Assembly: GCA_022578965.1 (NCBI GenBank)
Contig: MU400749.1
Span: forward strand, 1 to 57,667
Origin: Xylaria sp. FL1777
Lineage: Eukaryota; Ascomycota; Sordariomycetes; Xylariales; Xylariaceae
Direction of reading: 5' to 3'
DNA: 57,667 nt
Shown here piece by piece: positions 34,278 to 45,350 of this stretch (its first letter is position 1; every line of letters begins with the position of its first letter). The translations under genes and the position numbers were made by a program. Under the pieces are notes generated by a model. It had not been told where the DNA came from. It was given only the letters and a program-made list of their open reading frames with translations, and searched no databases.

Positions 34278-36796
34278 TTAACCATCACCGAGGCTCGCAA
34301 CGGATGAACCAAAGTCAAATTGTTTGTCAGTATTCGACATCTTGTCCATATTCAGCCAGGCTTGCTAACTCGATTTCAGTTACAAAGCGCCATCAACACG
34401 AAAGTGCTGAGGGAGAACTACGGGAAATTGAAAAAAGGACCACTTCTCACGCGTTCTAATTCCGCCTGATACAGCTTCCTCCGACAAAAAAGTGCGAGCG
34501 AAACATGGAATTTCACACAGCGACTGAAATCAATGTACAGTGTACTTGGCGTGGAGAGCAGAACATCGGTGAAAATGGGCGTTTGAATTTGAAATTCTGC
34601 TCTGTGTATTGAGTAACACCTGTTTTTGTTATGTTGTACGAGAATGAACCCCCCAGTCTGTAATCCAGAGCGTTTAGATACCCTTCATATTCTCTTCAAT
34701 TTAGCTTACAATAGTCCTCCTTGCTTTTTACTGACATGTTTTTGCACCGGTAATTCCTGAGGTGGCTGTCAGATCCGACGTGTCGCAAAAATGAGTGCTT
34801 TTTTTGCCAAGGTAATAAGCATCGGCGTTCAAATAGACAGTCTCGTGCGCGAGTCAGCCAACTGGCGGCAGGCAGGCATACATACAATCCAATGTTGGCC
34901 CAAACGTTTCAATTTGGTGGTCTGGTCATCATGCCATGACGCCTAGCCTATCCGCTTACACAAATACTGCAGCAATATGCACTTCCTGGCGCACGTGCTA
35001 GCTTGGATTCGAACAGGGGACGTTTCAGCGGCCGAAGGTCTGAGAGTTGGAGAAGACGGGTCCTTCGTTTAACGGTGTTCGATGCCCACCGGAAAAGCTT
35101 GCGTGGCTCTCGCTTTCCGAAGTGAACTTATTGCACTCGGCGATGGGGGGCACGAGGGAGGAAACGTAATTGTGGGTTGGGTACCGTCAGGCCTGGAACA
35201 TTGTTGTCCTTGCTAATGCTGCCGGCATCCGAGAGCGCAGCAAGGATAGTATTCTCGGCGTCGTTTACAAGAGATTATTCCTACCGCCACGTCCTCTGGG
35301 GTCTGGGGCCCCTTGTAGGAGCATGCATAAAACATCAAAGTGCTGCTCTGTTTACGAACATGCACAGTTTCACTACGGGAGCATGATGACTTCAAAAGGG
35401 GCAGTTATAAGCACTTCTTGACCCGGAAAGGTATTTCTCGCGTACGACTGTTCCATGTTGTCTAGGGCTACCACAGCTCATCTCGCCGTAGACATATGCG
35501 ATGAGCAGCAGCCTCATAGACTAGCAGCGTCTACTACACCTCACTTGTGTCCCCTATTAGGTCGCCTACAGAAGGTTGGTCAGAAACATAAATTCTATCA
35601 AGGAATATATCCGATCTGCTTTATTCCATTTTACTGCCCCAGAATTAGCCGGCAGTCCAACCCCAGGTGAAGAGAACGATTATGAAAAAGGGGGAAGCGG
35701 TGCTGGATACCTGAACAAAATAGTTGCTACCAGTATTCAGAGTGAGAATGAGAGTACAAGACAGCATCTTTATAGATTTATTTGCAGTAAAGCTTTAAAA
35801 TAGTATTCGAAAACTGATCGATCGAACTTGACTTAATCCCCCTGCTATTACTTAAATGGGAAGATGATCCGAAATAACGATGAATCCTCTAGACTGGCTC
35901 CGTACTGGGACAAGCGAAACACATTTCAAGATGTAAACAGTGCTTTGAGATAGAGCGATAAGGTAAGTGCTATGTACTTCAATAGGATTTAGTAGCTTTT
36001 GTTCTTCAATATCTTGCGCCTTCTCATGATCGCGAAGGGGTGAATTCGCAATGGCCTCTAACGAAGACAAGGGAATGTGGAATATCCATATCAAGAGTGC
36101 CCAACATGCAGGTACCTAACTATATCAATATGTTTGGGTAAACGAAGAGACAGCCACCCAATTAGAATTGAATTGATTCATCCCCACAAGTGTTTTCACT
36201 CCACCATCCACCGCATCTTGCTTGCATCTTCATCCCATCACATGTAGGCCGCTATAACAACGTATGATGTTGATTCTCCATCACAATATATCAGGCTTTT
36301 AGCAGCTACGATATCATTCTACTTATTCCTATTCTCTATAGCCGCCGACCATGATCATGGCACTTTGAACTGTAAAAACTCTAAGTGGGACTCTAAGATG
36401 GATGTCGACACAGCCTACCTACTACCCAGTACCCCAAAGGAGAGCTTCTTAGTGATATTGGTGTACCGTCACAGAACATTGGCCAAGTCGCGCAATAGCC
36501 TGAAGCAATTGAATAGTACTATCAGGCTGTTCAACTACATGGATTCTCAATCGAATCTATGAATTACGCGAGGCAGAGTCTACAGAGTTATTCAACCTTG
36601 GAGGAGGCACATACGAAGGCCCCATCTACACTAGAACAATTCGAGATGCATCGTGGCATGGAATGTCCGCTACTCCAACTTGGTCGCCTCAGCCACCGAC
36701 CCAGGTAGTCAACCTGTCGATGTCTTAGAAACGACTTAGACACATACTAGTCTGCCTCAGGATGGATCTGTGATCTTTGTGAAAGTAAACTTTGCT
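34278..36796. other. Gene-poor intergenic region
   Basis: It holds the probable 3' part of the microprotein transcript and then about 2.4 kb without a recognisable gene. A GTTCGAATCC word on the minus strand near 35012 does not sit in a foldable tRNA. Frames at 35170-35670, 35852-36094 and 36365-36562 are short and show no family features. Confidence 0.5.
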
Positions 36797-36804
36797 TATA
36801 TATA
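36797..36804 (+). promoter_or_regulatory. TATA box of the VWA-Hint gene
   Basis: TATATATA lies 181 bp before the ATG at 36978, at a normal distance for a fungal promoter with a leader of about 130-150 nt. Confidence 0.5.
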
Positions 36805-36977
36805 GGTGCTAGATATCTCACATTGCGCACGATTCTTTGTGTAACTCTCCTAATTTAAATCAACAACATCTCCTTTGATGCTACTCTCTACCTATAACAA
36901 CACGGGAATCTGTGCCATTTCTTCATAAAGTTCCTATCCTCGACGAAATCGACTGCTCCTACAAGTCAGAATTCAGG

Positions 36978-39524
36978 ATGAAGACCAAACCAGAGAACCC
37001 ATACCCAACAAAGGATTCGGATAGTGAGTCCATTGCTGCTGCGACTCTGGCTAGTGACGACCCAGTCATTACAATTCACCCTCTTGAGAGTAAGGATGGT
37101 GTCCTAGTGAGAGTTCAACCACCAGAGAAACCATTAGATCCCACTCCAGGTCATGTTCCTTGCGACATCGTTCTTGTTATCGATGTCTCATCGAGCATGA
37201 GCGATGATGCCCCGGCATCAGTGAATGACAAACAGGGGAAGGCCAAAAAGGAGCACTTCGGTCTAACCGGTGGGTGATCTACGAATTTCCCGTTCTGACT
37301 AAGGTCACGGGTAAATGTGCTAATTCTCGACAATTAAGTTCTGGATCTTACCAAGCACGCTGCTCGAACCATTCTGTCAGGTCTAGACGAAAGAGATAGA
37401 TTGGGGATTGTGACATTCGGCTATGAAGCGAAGGTATAGACTCTGATAACACTGAAAACTACTTGGGAGTTAGGCTTACATTGTTCTTGTGCAGGTTGTG
37501 CAAGTGCTTGCTCCGATGACACAAGCCCGCAAAAAGGAACTGAGTACCAGGATCGACAGCATATACGCAGAAGGTCCTACAAATCTCTGGGGCGGGATAA
37601 CGAAGGGCCTTGAACTGTTTGAGGATGGAGGTTCGAGTGGTCGCGTGCCGGCACTGATGGTTCTAACCGACGGTCAGCCGAACTATATGTGAGTTCTTGA
37701 TATGACCTGCTGGCTAGGATGATATGCTAATGAGATCCGAAGGTGTCCACCTCAAGGCTATGTCAGAAAACTTCAAACTATGAGCCCTCTGCCTGCGGCA
37801 ATAAATACCTTCGGTTTCGGATATGAGATCCGATCGGGACTTCTCAAGTCTATCGCGGAAACCTGCAATGGGAACTACGCGTTTATTCCAGACGCGGGCA
37901 TGATTGTAGGCATTTCCCCTCCTGTCTCTCTGTTTCTGACCATTAATGCTCGCTGCAGGGAACCGTATTCGTTCACGCTGTTGCGCATCTAATCACTACG
38001 TATGCGACGCGATGTACGCTAGAGATATCCGCCCCTGAAGGCATGCTTCTAAAGTCGACGACGGGAAAGTCCATCACCACACAGCAAGACGGAAATGAAA
38101 GGGTGGGTAGCAGTAACCTAACGATCCAACTTGGTAACCTGCAATACGGACAATCGCGAGACATCTACTTGGAGAATGTCGACGAGCTTGGGAAACACAC
38201 CACATATAACTTAGCAGAGGAGGAGAGAATGATGCACGCGACTCTTAAATATTCGCGACAATCGGTGGAATACGACACTTTTGCAGACCAAGACATGCTT
38301 GAACCGTCGTCTCTCCCATCGTCTGTGGTAGCCTATCACCAGAGTCGTTCAATCATTTGCGACCTACTCTCATCATTTGCCTCAATAACGAATTTCGAGT
38401 ACGCTGATAACGGACACGTTGAAGATATGGAAGAATATCGAACGCGTCTCCAGAAAGCCATCGACAATATTCCCGCTAAAAATTACGAAGATAAGCACAA
38501 CAGATCACTTATACAGGACCTTGACGGCCAGATCAGCGAGGCCCTGTCGAAGCCGGAGTACTTCAATCGATGGGGCCGCCATTACTTCTTTAGCCTGTGG
38601 AACGCTCATGAGAAGCAGCTGTACGTTGACAGAAAGATTCCCCTCGAAGCTGGAGAATAAAAAACGCTGACCTAGTGAAACCGCAGCTGCAACTCATTCA
38701 GAGACCCCGGTCCGCTGATGTACAATGACAGCGCGTTCTTCATTGGGTTCCGCGACGAACTTGACAACATGTTCAATGTCCTCCCACCTCCCAAACCTTC
38801 GAACAGAGCACGTAGCTCCGGGGGGATCCTGAGGACCCTGGTGACCAAGGTGACCAAAGTGACCCAGTCAATCTCCATGTCGATGTTCAATAACCCGGAG
38901 AACCCGTGCTTTGCTGCCGCGAGCCCTGTTCTGCTCGCCGCGGGCAACGAGGTGCCGATCTGCACGCTGCAACGAGGAATGTCGGTCCAGACACCGCTAG
39001 GACCTCGTCGCGTTCAGGCCTTGTTGAAGACTCAGTCACGTGGCGCTGTTGCGATGTGTCGTGTCGGAAACCTCCTCGTCACACCCTGGCATCCTGTTAA
39101 AATCGACCAATCCGAGAACGAGCACGAGCATTGCGACGAGACTGGGTGGGTTTTCCCCGTGGATGTTGTGAAGTCGACGGAAGACTACTTTGGCTCCGTT
39201 TACTCTGTGCTGCTTGAGCCTGATGGAGACGTCGATGCCCATGCCATGCGTATCGGTGGCGTCTGGGGCGTCACTCTTGGACATGGAATTATCAAGGGTG
39301 GTGATACCCGGGCCCATCAATTTTTAGGCGACTACAATGGCGTCTCTAAGCAATTGGTGGCGCTGGGATCGGATGAGTATGGTGTATACTGCTGTGCTGG
39401 AGTGAAAAGGGACCATCGTACTGGTAGGGTGTGCGGGTTCGAACATCTCCCTGCTGTTCACGCGAAAACGGGGGAAAGCATGGATCGCGTGGGACTACAT
39501 ACGAAGCTCGAGATATGTGCTTAA
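36978..39524 (+). CDS. VWA-Vwaint-Hint (Vint) fusion protein
   Basis: Six exons (36978-37269, 37339-37433, 37495-37688, 37743-37905, 37959-38620, 38687-39524) give 747 aa; the five introns are 53-69 bp. The first ATG in frame is used. The VWA domain (about 63-240) has an intact metal site: DVSSS at 69-73, T158 and D188 in LTDGQPN. A middle segment (about 290-470) matches the Vwaint region. A Hint (Hedgehog/intein-type) domain runs from PCFAAASPV (C543) to near the C-terminus, with the block-B motif TPWH (T601, H604) and a RAHQFLGDY block. Hint domains cleave or splice themselves at the N-terminal Cys; here that would separate the VWA part from the Hint part. Such fusions are known in fungi, but their role is not. 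No signal peptide is seen. Confidence 0.9.
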
Positions 39525-40056
39525 AGGTGCCTATGTCTTCGAGGATGGATCGCTAAATCACACTGCGTCGGTGGGCTTGGGCAATACTCTTGACTGAATT
39601 CATAAGCTGGACATCCAGAGATCGTTACGAGATAGTTGAATAGCACACTCCTTATCTACTAATTTTCTGAATTCCCATACAATCATGGTCACCTTAAGGA
39701 AGTAGTTCCGCGAATGTGATGTAATACCGCGCTAGCTTTTCGCGCGTGGTGTACCTAAGTGTTCTTAAAGCGGATAGACAAGCATAGGTTCGAATCATGT
39801 TAGTGTAAGTATGTGTCGTTCGTACTCTTTTCTTTGTCTATTGCGTAGCTCTGGGGAGGCTGTTCGTCATAGATTGATAGCTTAGCCTCTTTGGACGCCT
39901 CGGGAGTGACGACATCTTCCAACTCTTCATATAGCCTATGATAAGGTAAATATAAGAAGCTCAGTTACCGTATACTCTAGCCGTCAAAAAATACCATAGA
40001 CACGATCTTGTTGTATACTTTAATTCCAGAGCTTGCCTGATATATTCTATATAACA
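39525..40056. other. Intergenic spacer between the VWA-Hint and 77-aa genes
   Basis: About 530 bp without a gene. A B-box-like GGTTCGAATC lies at about 39789, following a TGGTGTACCTAAG stretch loosely like an A box, but the T-stem has a mismatch and no full cloverleaf forms. A TAAATATAAG TATA-like word near 39950 could serve the next gene. Confidence 0.5.
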
Positions 40057-40392
40057 ATGCCGTCATCCAAGGGAATCCCAACAGACCCTGAGCTCCGGGA
40101 GGACCTCAAAGAGGATAAGATTAGCATTCACACGAGGAAAGCTGGGCATGGAGTGCTGAGCCAGGTAACAGAAATTAAGCAAGAACCTAATAAGTCCGGA
40201 GGTGGAGAGGGACAGTGGTCTGCTTGGAAGGTATGGGCGCCCTACGCTTTGCTTTCAGCACCTACTTGTTTGATTTGATTTACCTTTTCTACTATTTCTA
40301 GAGGTATTTTGCTAACCCTTCGGCTGCGACAGGCAAAGAAATTGGCCAAAGAGTATGAGAAGCAGGGCGGTGGTTACGAAAAACGAGACTAA
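40057..40392 (+). CDS. Small conserved fungal protein (77 aa)
   Basis: Two exons (40057-40230 and 40333-40392) join in phase to MPSSKGIPTDPELREDLKED...GQWSAWK-AKKLAKEYEKQGGGYEKRD. The 102-bp intron has GTATGG, a GCTAAC branch site at about 40311 and a GACAG acceptor; a nearer TTCTAG would break the frame. The pattern PTDPELRE, NKSGGGxGQWSAWKAxKLxKEYEKQGGxYE is one I recall from short uncharacterised proteins in many Pezizomycotina. It is very hydrophilic and probably helical at the end, with no signal peptide. Function is unknown. The gene is short and interrupted, so ORF callers can miss it. Confidence 0.75.
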
Positions 40393-41218
40393 AAGGGGGT
40401 AGTTGGAGGCTGGGATCGGAACAATTATTGAGTATACAGAACGAATAGAACCAATTAAACTAAATAAACCCAATTACTGCTATTTACTTGCTCATTTCTT
40501 TCACAAGTTGAATGGTAGATCCAACTGCTATCGACTCGTCTATTCGTGATAAATCTAAGTGTTATTAATTCGCTCATTGCAGACAACCTGTCCGTGATAT
40601 AATCGGACCCTCCATCGCAAACACCCCCAATGCCTACTATGCGTTCAAGATGGTTGCACTAAAAGCTTCGCGACCATTCCTCACATAAGGTGAAGACGGA
40701 GCTTGCACTCACGATGTCCAAGCAAGGCGCTAAGCTCGGCACCTAGCTTGTCGCGGACTCAACCGTGCCTCTCAACTGCCGAAAGCGAGTCAGGGCCAGC
40801 TTCCAGAGATATGGCTCCCAATACGCTTTCACACGTAAGGAATTGTCAGAGGTAGTTTATATTTTTTCTAATTTCGTTATTTACTCACATGTAATTATCG
40901 GTATGCCTGACTCTCCATGTAGATTGCCATGTGACTTGCTCATTTATCTCTGTGGCAGAGTCAGTGGCTTGCACAATAGGGAAGTGGGGACGCCGAGGAG
41001 CCTAAAGCTATTGTGGCTGAGAGCTCGGTAGGGTCCTAGCTCATTGGCCACAGCAGGGTTGTCCCTCCAATAGCAACACATGGCCTCAGTTGTCCTACAT
41101 ACATAGATTTATAGATGCTTCTTACCTGTGCAATTGACTTTCGACTTGGATAATTGCCGTCTGTTGAAATGTCCTCTTCACCCGCGACATCTCTGCCCTG
41201 AAACCACACTATTCCAAA
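40393..41218. other. Intergenic region upstream of glucosidase II beta
   Basis: It contains the 3' flank of the 77-aa gene, with AATAAAC-type words near 40463, and the promoter of the next gene. No further gene is seen. Confidence 0.5.
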
Positions 41219-43140
41219 ATGCGGCAATCTCAGGCCTTGATGCTCTTGGGCATCATCGCTCGGAATGGGATTGCCAAAGCTTCGTCCTTACCGAGAGGCG
41301 TTGGCCCTGAATGTAAGCCGCTTGTTCCAACCCAGACAGGCCCTGCCTCTCTGCTTCGCACACCGTCAGAGCCCACCGCCTCTCTCGTGCACGGAATTGT
41401 GAGCAACTCATCGAAAAGATGGACAGGTCACACGTGTAGCCTTTGGATGTCGTATGTTAACGAATTGACTCTCCGCAGTTGCCAAATTCTACGAGATCAA
41501 AGACACATTCGCCTGTATAGCCCACTCCTCCATCGTCATCAAGGCCTCGCAAGTCAATGACAACACTTGCGACTGTCCTGACGGCTCTGATGAACCTGGC
41601 ACTGCCGCCTGCGCCCTCCTCGACAGTTTATCGCCCGTACAACCCCTTCCTGCCTCTCTATCAGGCACAACCAACACAACAAATGCCTTGCCCGGTTTTT
41701 GGTGTGCCAATAAGGGCCACGTTGGCGCTTATGTACCGTTTATGTTTGTCAATGACGGCGTCTGCGATTACGATCTGTGTTGCGATGGCACCGAGGAGTA
41801 TGGAAAGGTTGGCGGTGTAACGTGTGAGAACAGATGTGCCGAAATCGGTAAAGAGTGGCGGCGCATTGAGAAGGAGCGCACCGATAACCTCGAGCGGGCA
41901 AATAAGAAGCGCCGTACCATGGTAAAGGAGTCCAAGGAGCTCCGGCGACAGGTAGAGGTTCGAGTTTCTAAGCTCGAAGGCGAAATTAGAGACCTGGAGC
42001 AGAAGGAGGCTGAGCTGAAGACTAAGTTCGAGGAGGTTGAGCGGTCCGAGCGTGGTAAGGTCGTGAGGAATGAGGGTACTGGTAAGCTCGGCGTGCTAGC
42101 AGGACTAGCAAAAGCGAGAATTGAAGAGCTTCGCGAGACCTTGGCCGACGTCGTGGATGAGCGCCATTACCTCCAAGATAAGGTGACCGAACTCGAGGGT
42201 ATCCTATCCGCCTTCAAAGAGGAATACAACCCTAATTTCAACGACGAGGGTGTCAAGAAGGCTGTTAGGGCTTGGGAGGACTATGCCGCCAAGAAGACAC
42301 GGGAAGTCGACGACGATGAGGAGGAGATTAGCGAGTCTGAACTCGAAGAAATCATGAAGGAGGACAGCGAGACCTCTGGAATTAATTGGAATGTGTTTCG
42401 AGACGAAGGAGTCACTGATACTGACATACGTATGTATCCCCAGTTATTTTGCATGAAGGTTGTTCCTGGTAGCTTTTCTTTGCTAACACAGAGAAGTATA
42501 CAATTTCGAGGCCTATCTTCCTGGACCCATCCGGGATTTCCTCCATGGGAAAATCACTAGCCTTCGGATATGGCTGATCGAAAATGGTATGCTGGCCGAT
42601 TCTGTGACAGAAAAAGGCGAGTCACAACTGGTCAAGGCAGCTCGGGAGGCACATGAAGCCGCAACTAGGGATGTACAGTCTAAGCGGAATTCACTGGACA
42701 ACGAAAAGAGGGATCTTGAAAAGGACTATGGCGCCGATGACATTTTCCGAGTTCTCAATGGCAAGTGCACTTCGGTTGAAGCCGGTGAGTACGAGTACGA
42801 GCTGTGCTGGATGTCCCAGACTACGCAGAAGAGTAAGAAGGGTGGATCGCGCACGAACATGGGCAACTTTGAAAAGACCAGCTTTAAGGAAGCGGATGAA
42901 GAAGAGCGCCATGACGGCAAAGGCCTCGGCCGTGGAAAGCGCATGGTGTTAGAGTACACCAATGGTCAGCACTGTTGGAATGGTCCCAACCGCCGCACAG
43001 ACGTATGGCTTGCGTGCGCCGAGACCGAGGAGCTATGGCGTGTTAGCGAGCAGGAGAAATGCGTGTACAAGATGGAAGTTGGCACCCCGGCGGTTTGTGA
43101 GCTGCCTGTCCAGCCGGGTCATGTGAAAGATGAACTGTGA
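41219..43140 (+). CDS. gtb1: Glucosidase II beta subunit (PRKCSH/Gtb1)
   Basis: Three exons (41219-41312, 41479-42429, 42494-43140) give 563 aa. Glucosidase II trims the inner glucoses of N-glycans in the ER; the beta subunit holds the catalytic alpha subunit there and recognises mannose. The first ~21 residues form a signal peptide. Two LDL-receptor class A-like modules follow (CDCPDGSDE at 62-70; CDYDLCCDGTEE at 127-138). Next comes a long charged coiled coil (about 150-290) and an acidic stretch (DDDEEE). The MRH mannose-binding domain runs from C440 to C550, with HCWNGPNRRT. The protein ends VKDEL, an ER-retrieval signal. The last intron needs the second AG of CACAGAG to keep frame. The gene converges with rtf2, with 267 bp between stops. 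Confidence 0.95.
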
Positions 43141-43407
43141 TAATCTGACAAAAGGTTTTATGAATACACGGCAACTTCGGATTAGGAGTCGGGTTGTTAT
43201 GTTAGCGATGGATACACTTCTATGTGCTTTGTAACTGTACATAGGCTGGTATTGGCGCAGATAAAATTAGAGAGCTGATGAAATTATTAAAAGGATATAT
43301 TCCCCAGTACGCTTTCTCATCTCTTCATAAATTCGTGGACTTGATACAATTCGTAAATACAAGTAGTTTTCTCGTAACGCCTATATTCCTAGCGACCCAC
43401 TGATCTC

Positions 43408-44295
43408 TCACCGTACCGCACCCGCTAGTTTTCTCTGTCTATTCCGTTCGTCTTGTTCGGCCAGGACCTTAGCCGTGAGAGTAGCCGTCATCGAGTTGTT
43501 GATGCGACTTGAGATGTCGTCCCGATCTCTCTTTTGCTTCTTCTCCTTTGGCGCCGGCTTGTTGCCATTCGTTCCATCGTCGCGTGATTTGCCACCCTCT
43601 TCTTCCGCTGCCTTGCGCTTCTTCTTGCCGCCCGCGGTCTTATCCTTCTTCAGATTATGCGCAAGGCCCGCAGCTCGCAGCTCCTCCATGCGCGCTGTGC
43701 ATTTCTCGACATCGGGTTCATCCACCGGTAGGATGGGCACCATATCGCGAACGAGGAACGCCTCGCTGCACTGCGGGCAGTGACTTTTCTGCTCCGGCGC
43801 CGCGTCCGCACTCGAGCTCTCCTCGGCCGCAAGGAGCTCTTTCATCACCAACTCCGCAAATACGTGGCCGCACGGCACGACGTACACGGCGCGCGTGCTG
43901 GCGCCCAGCTCTTTCATGCTTAATGCACAGGTGCGAATCTCGCCGCGCTTCTCGTCTTTCCGTATGTTGAACCGCAGCTTGACGACGTCTTTCAGAGAGC
44001 GGATCCCCGAGCGCGCGAACTCGGCCGCCTCCTGCGATTGCCTCTCCTCGGGCGACTCGTTGGCGTCGGCGCCGGGCATCAGACATCGTAGCACGGTCTC
44101 GTAGTTGTATAGGCGCCCCCGGGCGTCCGATACGGTGTTGTGGGGGTCCAGCGGCTCGGATGATATGGGACATGTCGACCAGGCGTGCGTGAGGGATTCG
44201 AGGGCTGTCGCTTTCAGCTCCGAGGCCGTGGGGAGACGGGCGGCTTCTTTGACGAGCTCGCGCCGCTTCGGGATCGAGCCTCCGTCGTTACCCAT
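43408..44295 (-). CDS. rtf2: Replication termination factor 2 (Rtf2)
   Basis: A single exon encodes 295 aa and opens with MGNDGGSIPKR, the hallmark start of Rtf2. The family carries two RING-like halves. The first has CPISSEPL (C42) and the second CALSMKEL...CGHVF...CPQC (C123, C142, H144, C173, C176), so this C2HC2-type finger is complete. A lysine-rich tail (KKKRK, KEKKQKRDRDD at about 225-270) is a likely nuclear signal. In fission yeast Rtf2 stabilises forks paused at the RTS1 barrier and influences splicing; in animals it is turned over at stalled forks. The gene is divergent from TOR across about 1.05 kb. Confidence 0.95.
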   Translation of the reverse strand: MGNDGGSIPKRRELVKEAARLPTASELKATALESLTHAWSTCPISSEPLDPHNTVSDARGRLYNYETVLRCLMPGADANESPEERQSQEAAEFARSGIRSLKDVVKLRFNIRKDEKRGEIRTCALSMKELGASTRAVYVVPCGHVFAELVMKELLAAEESSSADAAPEQKSHCPQCSEAFLVRDMVPILPVDEPDVEKCTARMEELRAAGLAHNLKKDKTAGGKKKRKAAEEEGGKSRDDGTNGNKPAPKEKKQKRDRDDISSRINNSMTATLTAKVLAEQDERNRQRKLAGAVR

Positions 44296-45350
44296 GAGGC
44301 CGGTTCGTGGGGGTTTATGTTGGTATACTTGTTGTGTGGCCTAGTCGAGGGAATTGGACATGTGTGATGTTTTTGTGAGGAGTTGTGGCCTGAGGGGATT
44401 TAGTAAGGGCGTTTCGAAATCGATGTTCTTTTACTTGATGGCTTGTTGATGGAGATGGGAAAGTTCAAGAGTGGTCGCCACAGTACCCGCTACTCGCCTC
44501 GATAAGATAAAGCTATAGGTACGGTACTTCTAAAGTACCTCTCTACACGTACCTCTACACGCACTTACAACGAGAGAATCCCCACTCGAATATCTGGCGC
44601 TACATAATGTGCCTACGCATAGGTACCGAGATAGATTCTGTAGGTACCCAATACCTTACAATTCAATAAGCCTAGTACACTACAGAATCTACCTGTAGCC
44701 TTGCATGCTCTTAAAGACGGTCGATTCAGCGCTACAAAGTGTTAAGCAGGGTTCTAATAAATGTCGGTGCTAGGTAATGCTACATTACTTACCTATTTTA
44801 CTGTGGCATTACGCAGTAGGTAAATGTATCGTAGAAGAACCATTACACGAGACCCGAGACACAAGACACACTAATGGTCTTGCCTGAGTGGTCAAGTACC
44901 TGAACCAGCCTGACAGACCGCAAGTCACAGGCAAACATCCTTACCGCTCTTCAAGGCTCAGGGTTCTCTCCTTAGAGTTTCTCAACATATCAACATACCT
45001 ACCTTAGTAGTTCTGCTTACCTAGCCTAGGCTTTTACCCACCCATCACGATCTACTACCACAATTGACCACCACGATTCGCCATCACGATTCACCATCTC
45101 TAAGGCTCCTAGAAACAGCCGACCCCACCCTCCAACCTCTTCTTCATCTGTGCCACTGACGTCTGCTGTGCACTTCTACTACACTACTACAGCTTGTGCG
45201 AGACGCTCTCCGCGTGTTCCCCGTCCATCGACGCTGTCTTGCGATCCAGCATCGCAAGCCATCTGCCTCATCCTTCATGAGGTGTAAATCGCCGCCATCC
45301 TGAAGCTGTCGGGCGCACGGCTGAGGGCGTCCGTATTGCCATAGCCCGTC
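44296..45350. promoter_or_regulatory. Divergent promoter region between rtf2 and TOR
   Basis: It serves rtf2 leftward and TOR rightward. It contains GTAC-cored words at 44520-44660, one TACGCAGTA at 44810 and a tRNA-like fragment at about 44883-44945 (TGCCTGAGTGGTCAAG... like a Leu/Ser A box; the B box is spoiled to GGCAAACATCC). CACGATT-type repeats precede the TOR start (45040-45100). No TATA box is obvious. Confidence 0.45.

Noticed and set aside
34990..35080. Possible tRNA on the minus strand (GTTCGAATCC)
   Set aside because: The T-stem does not pair and no acceptor stem can be drawn.
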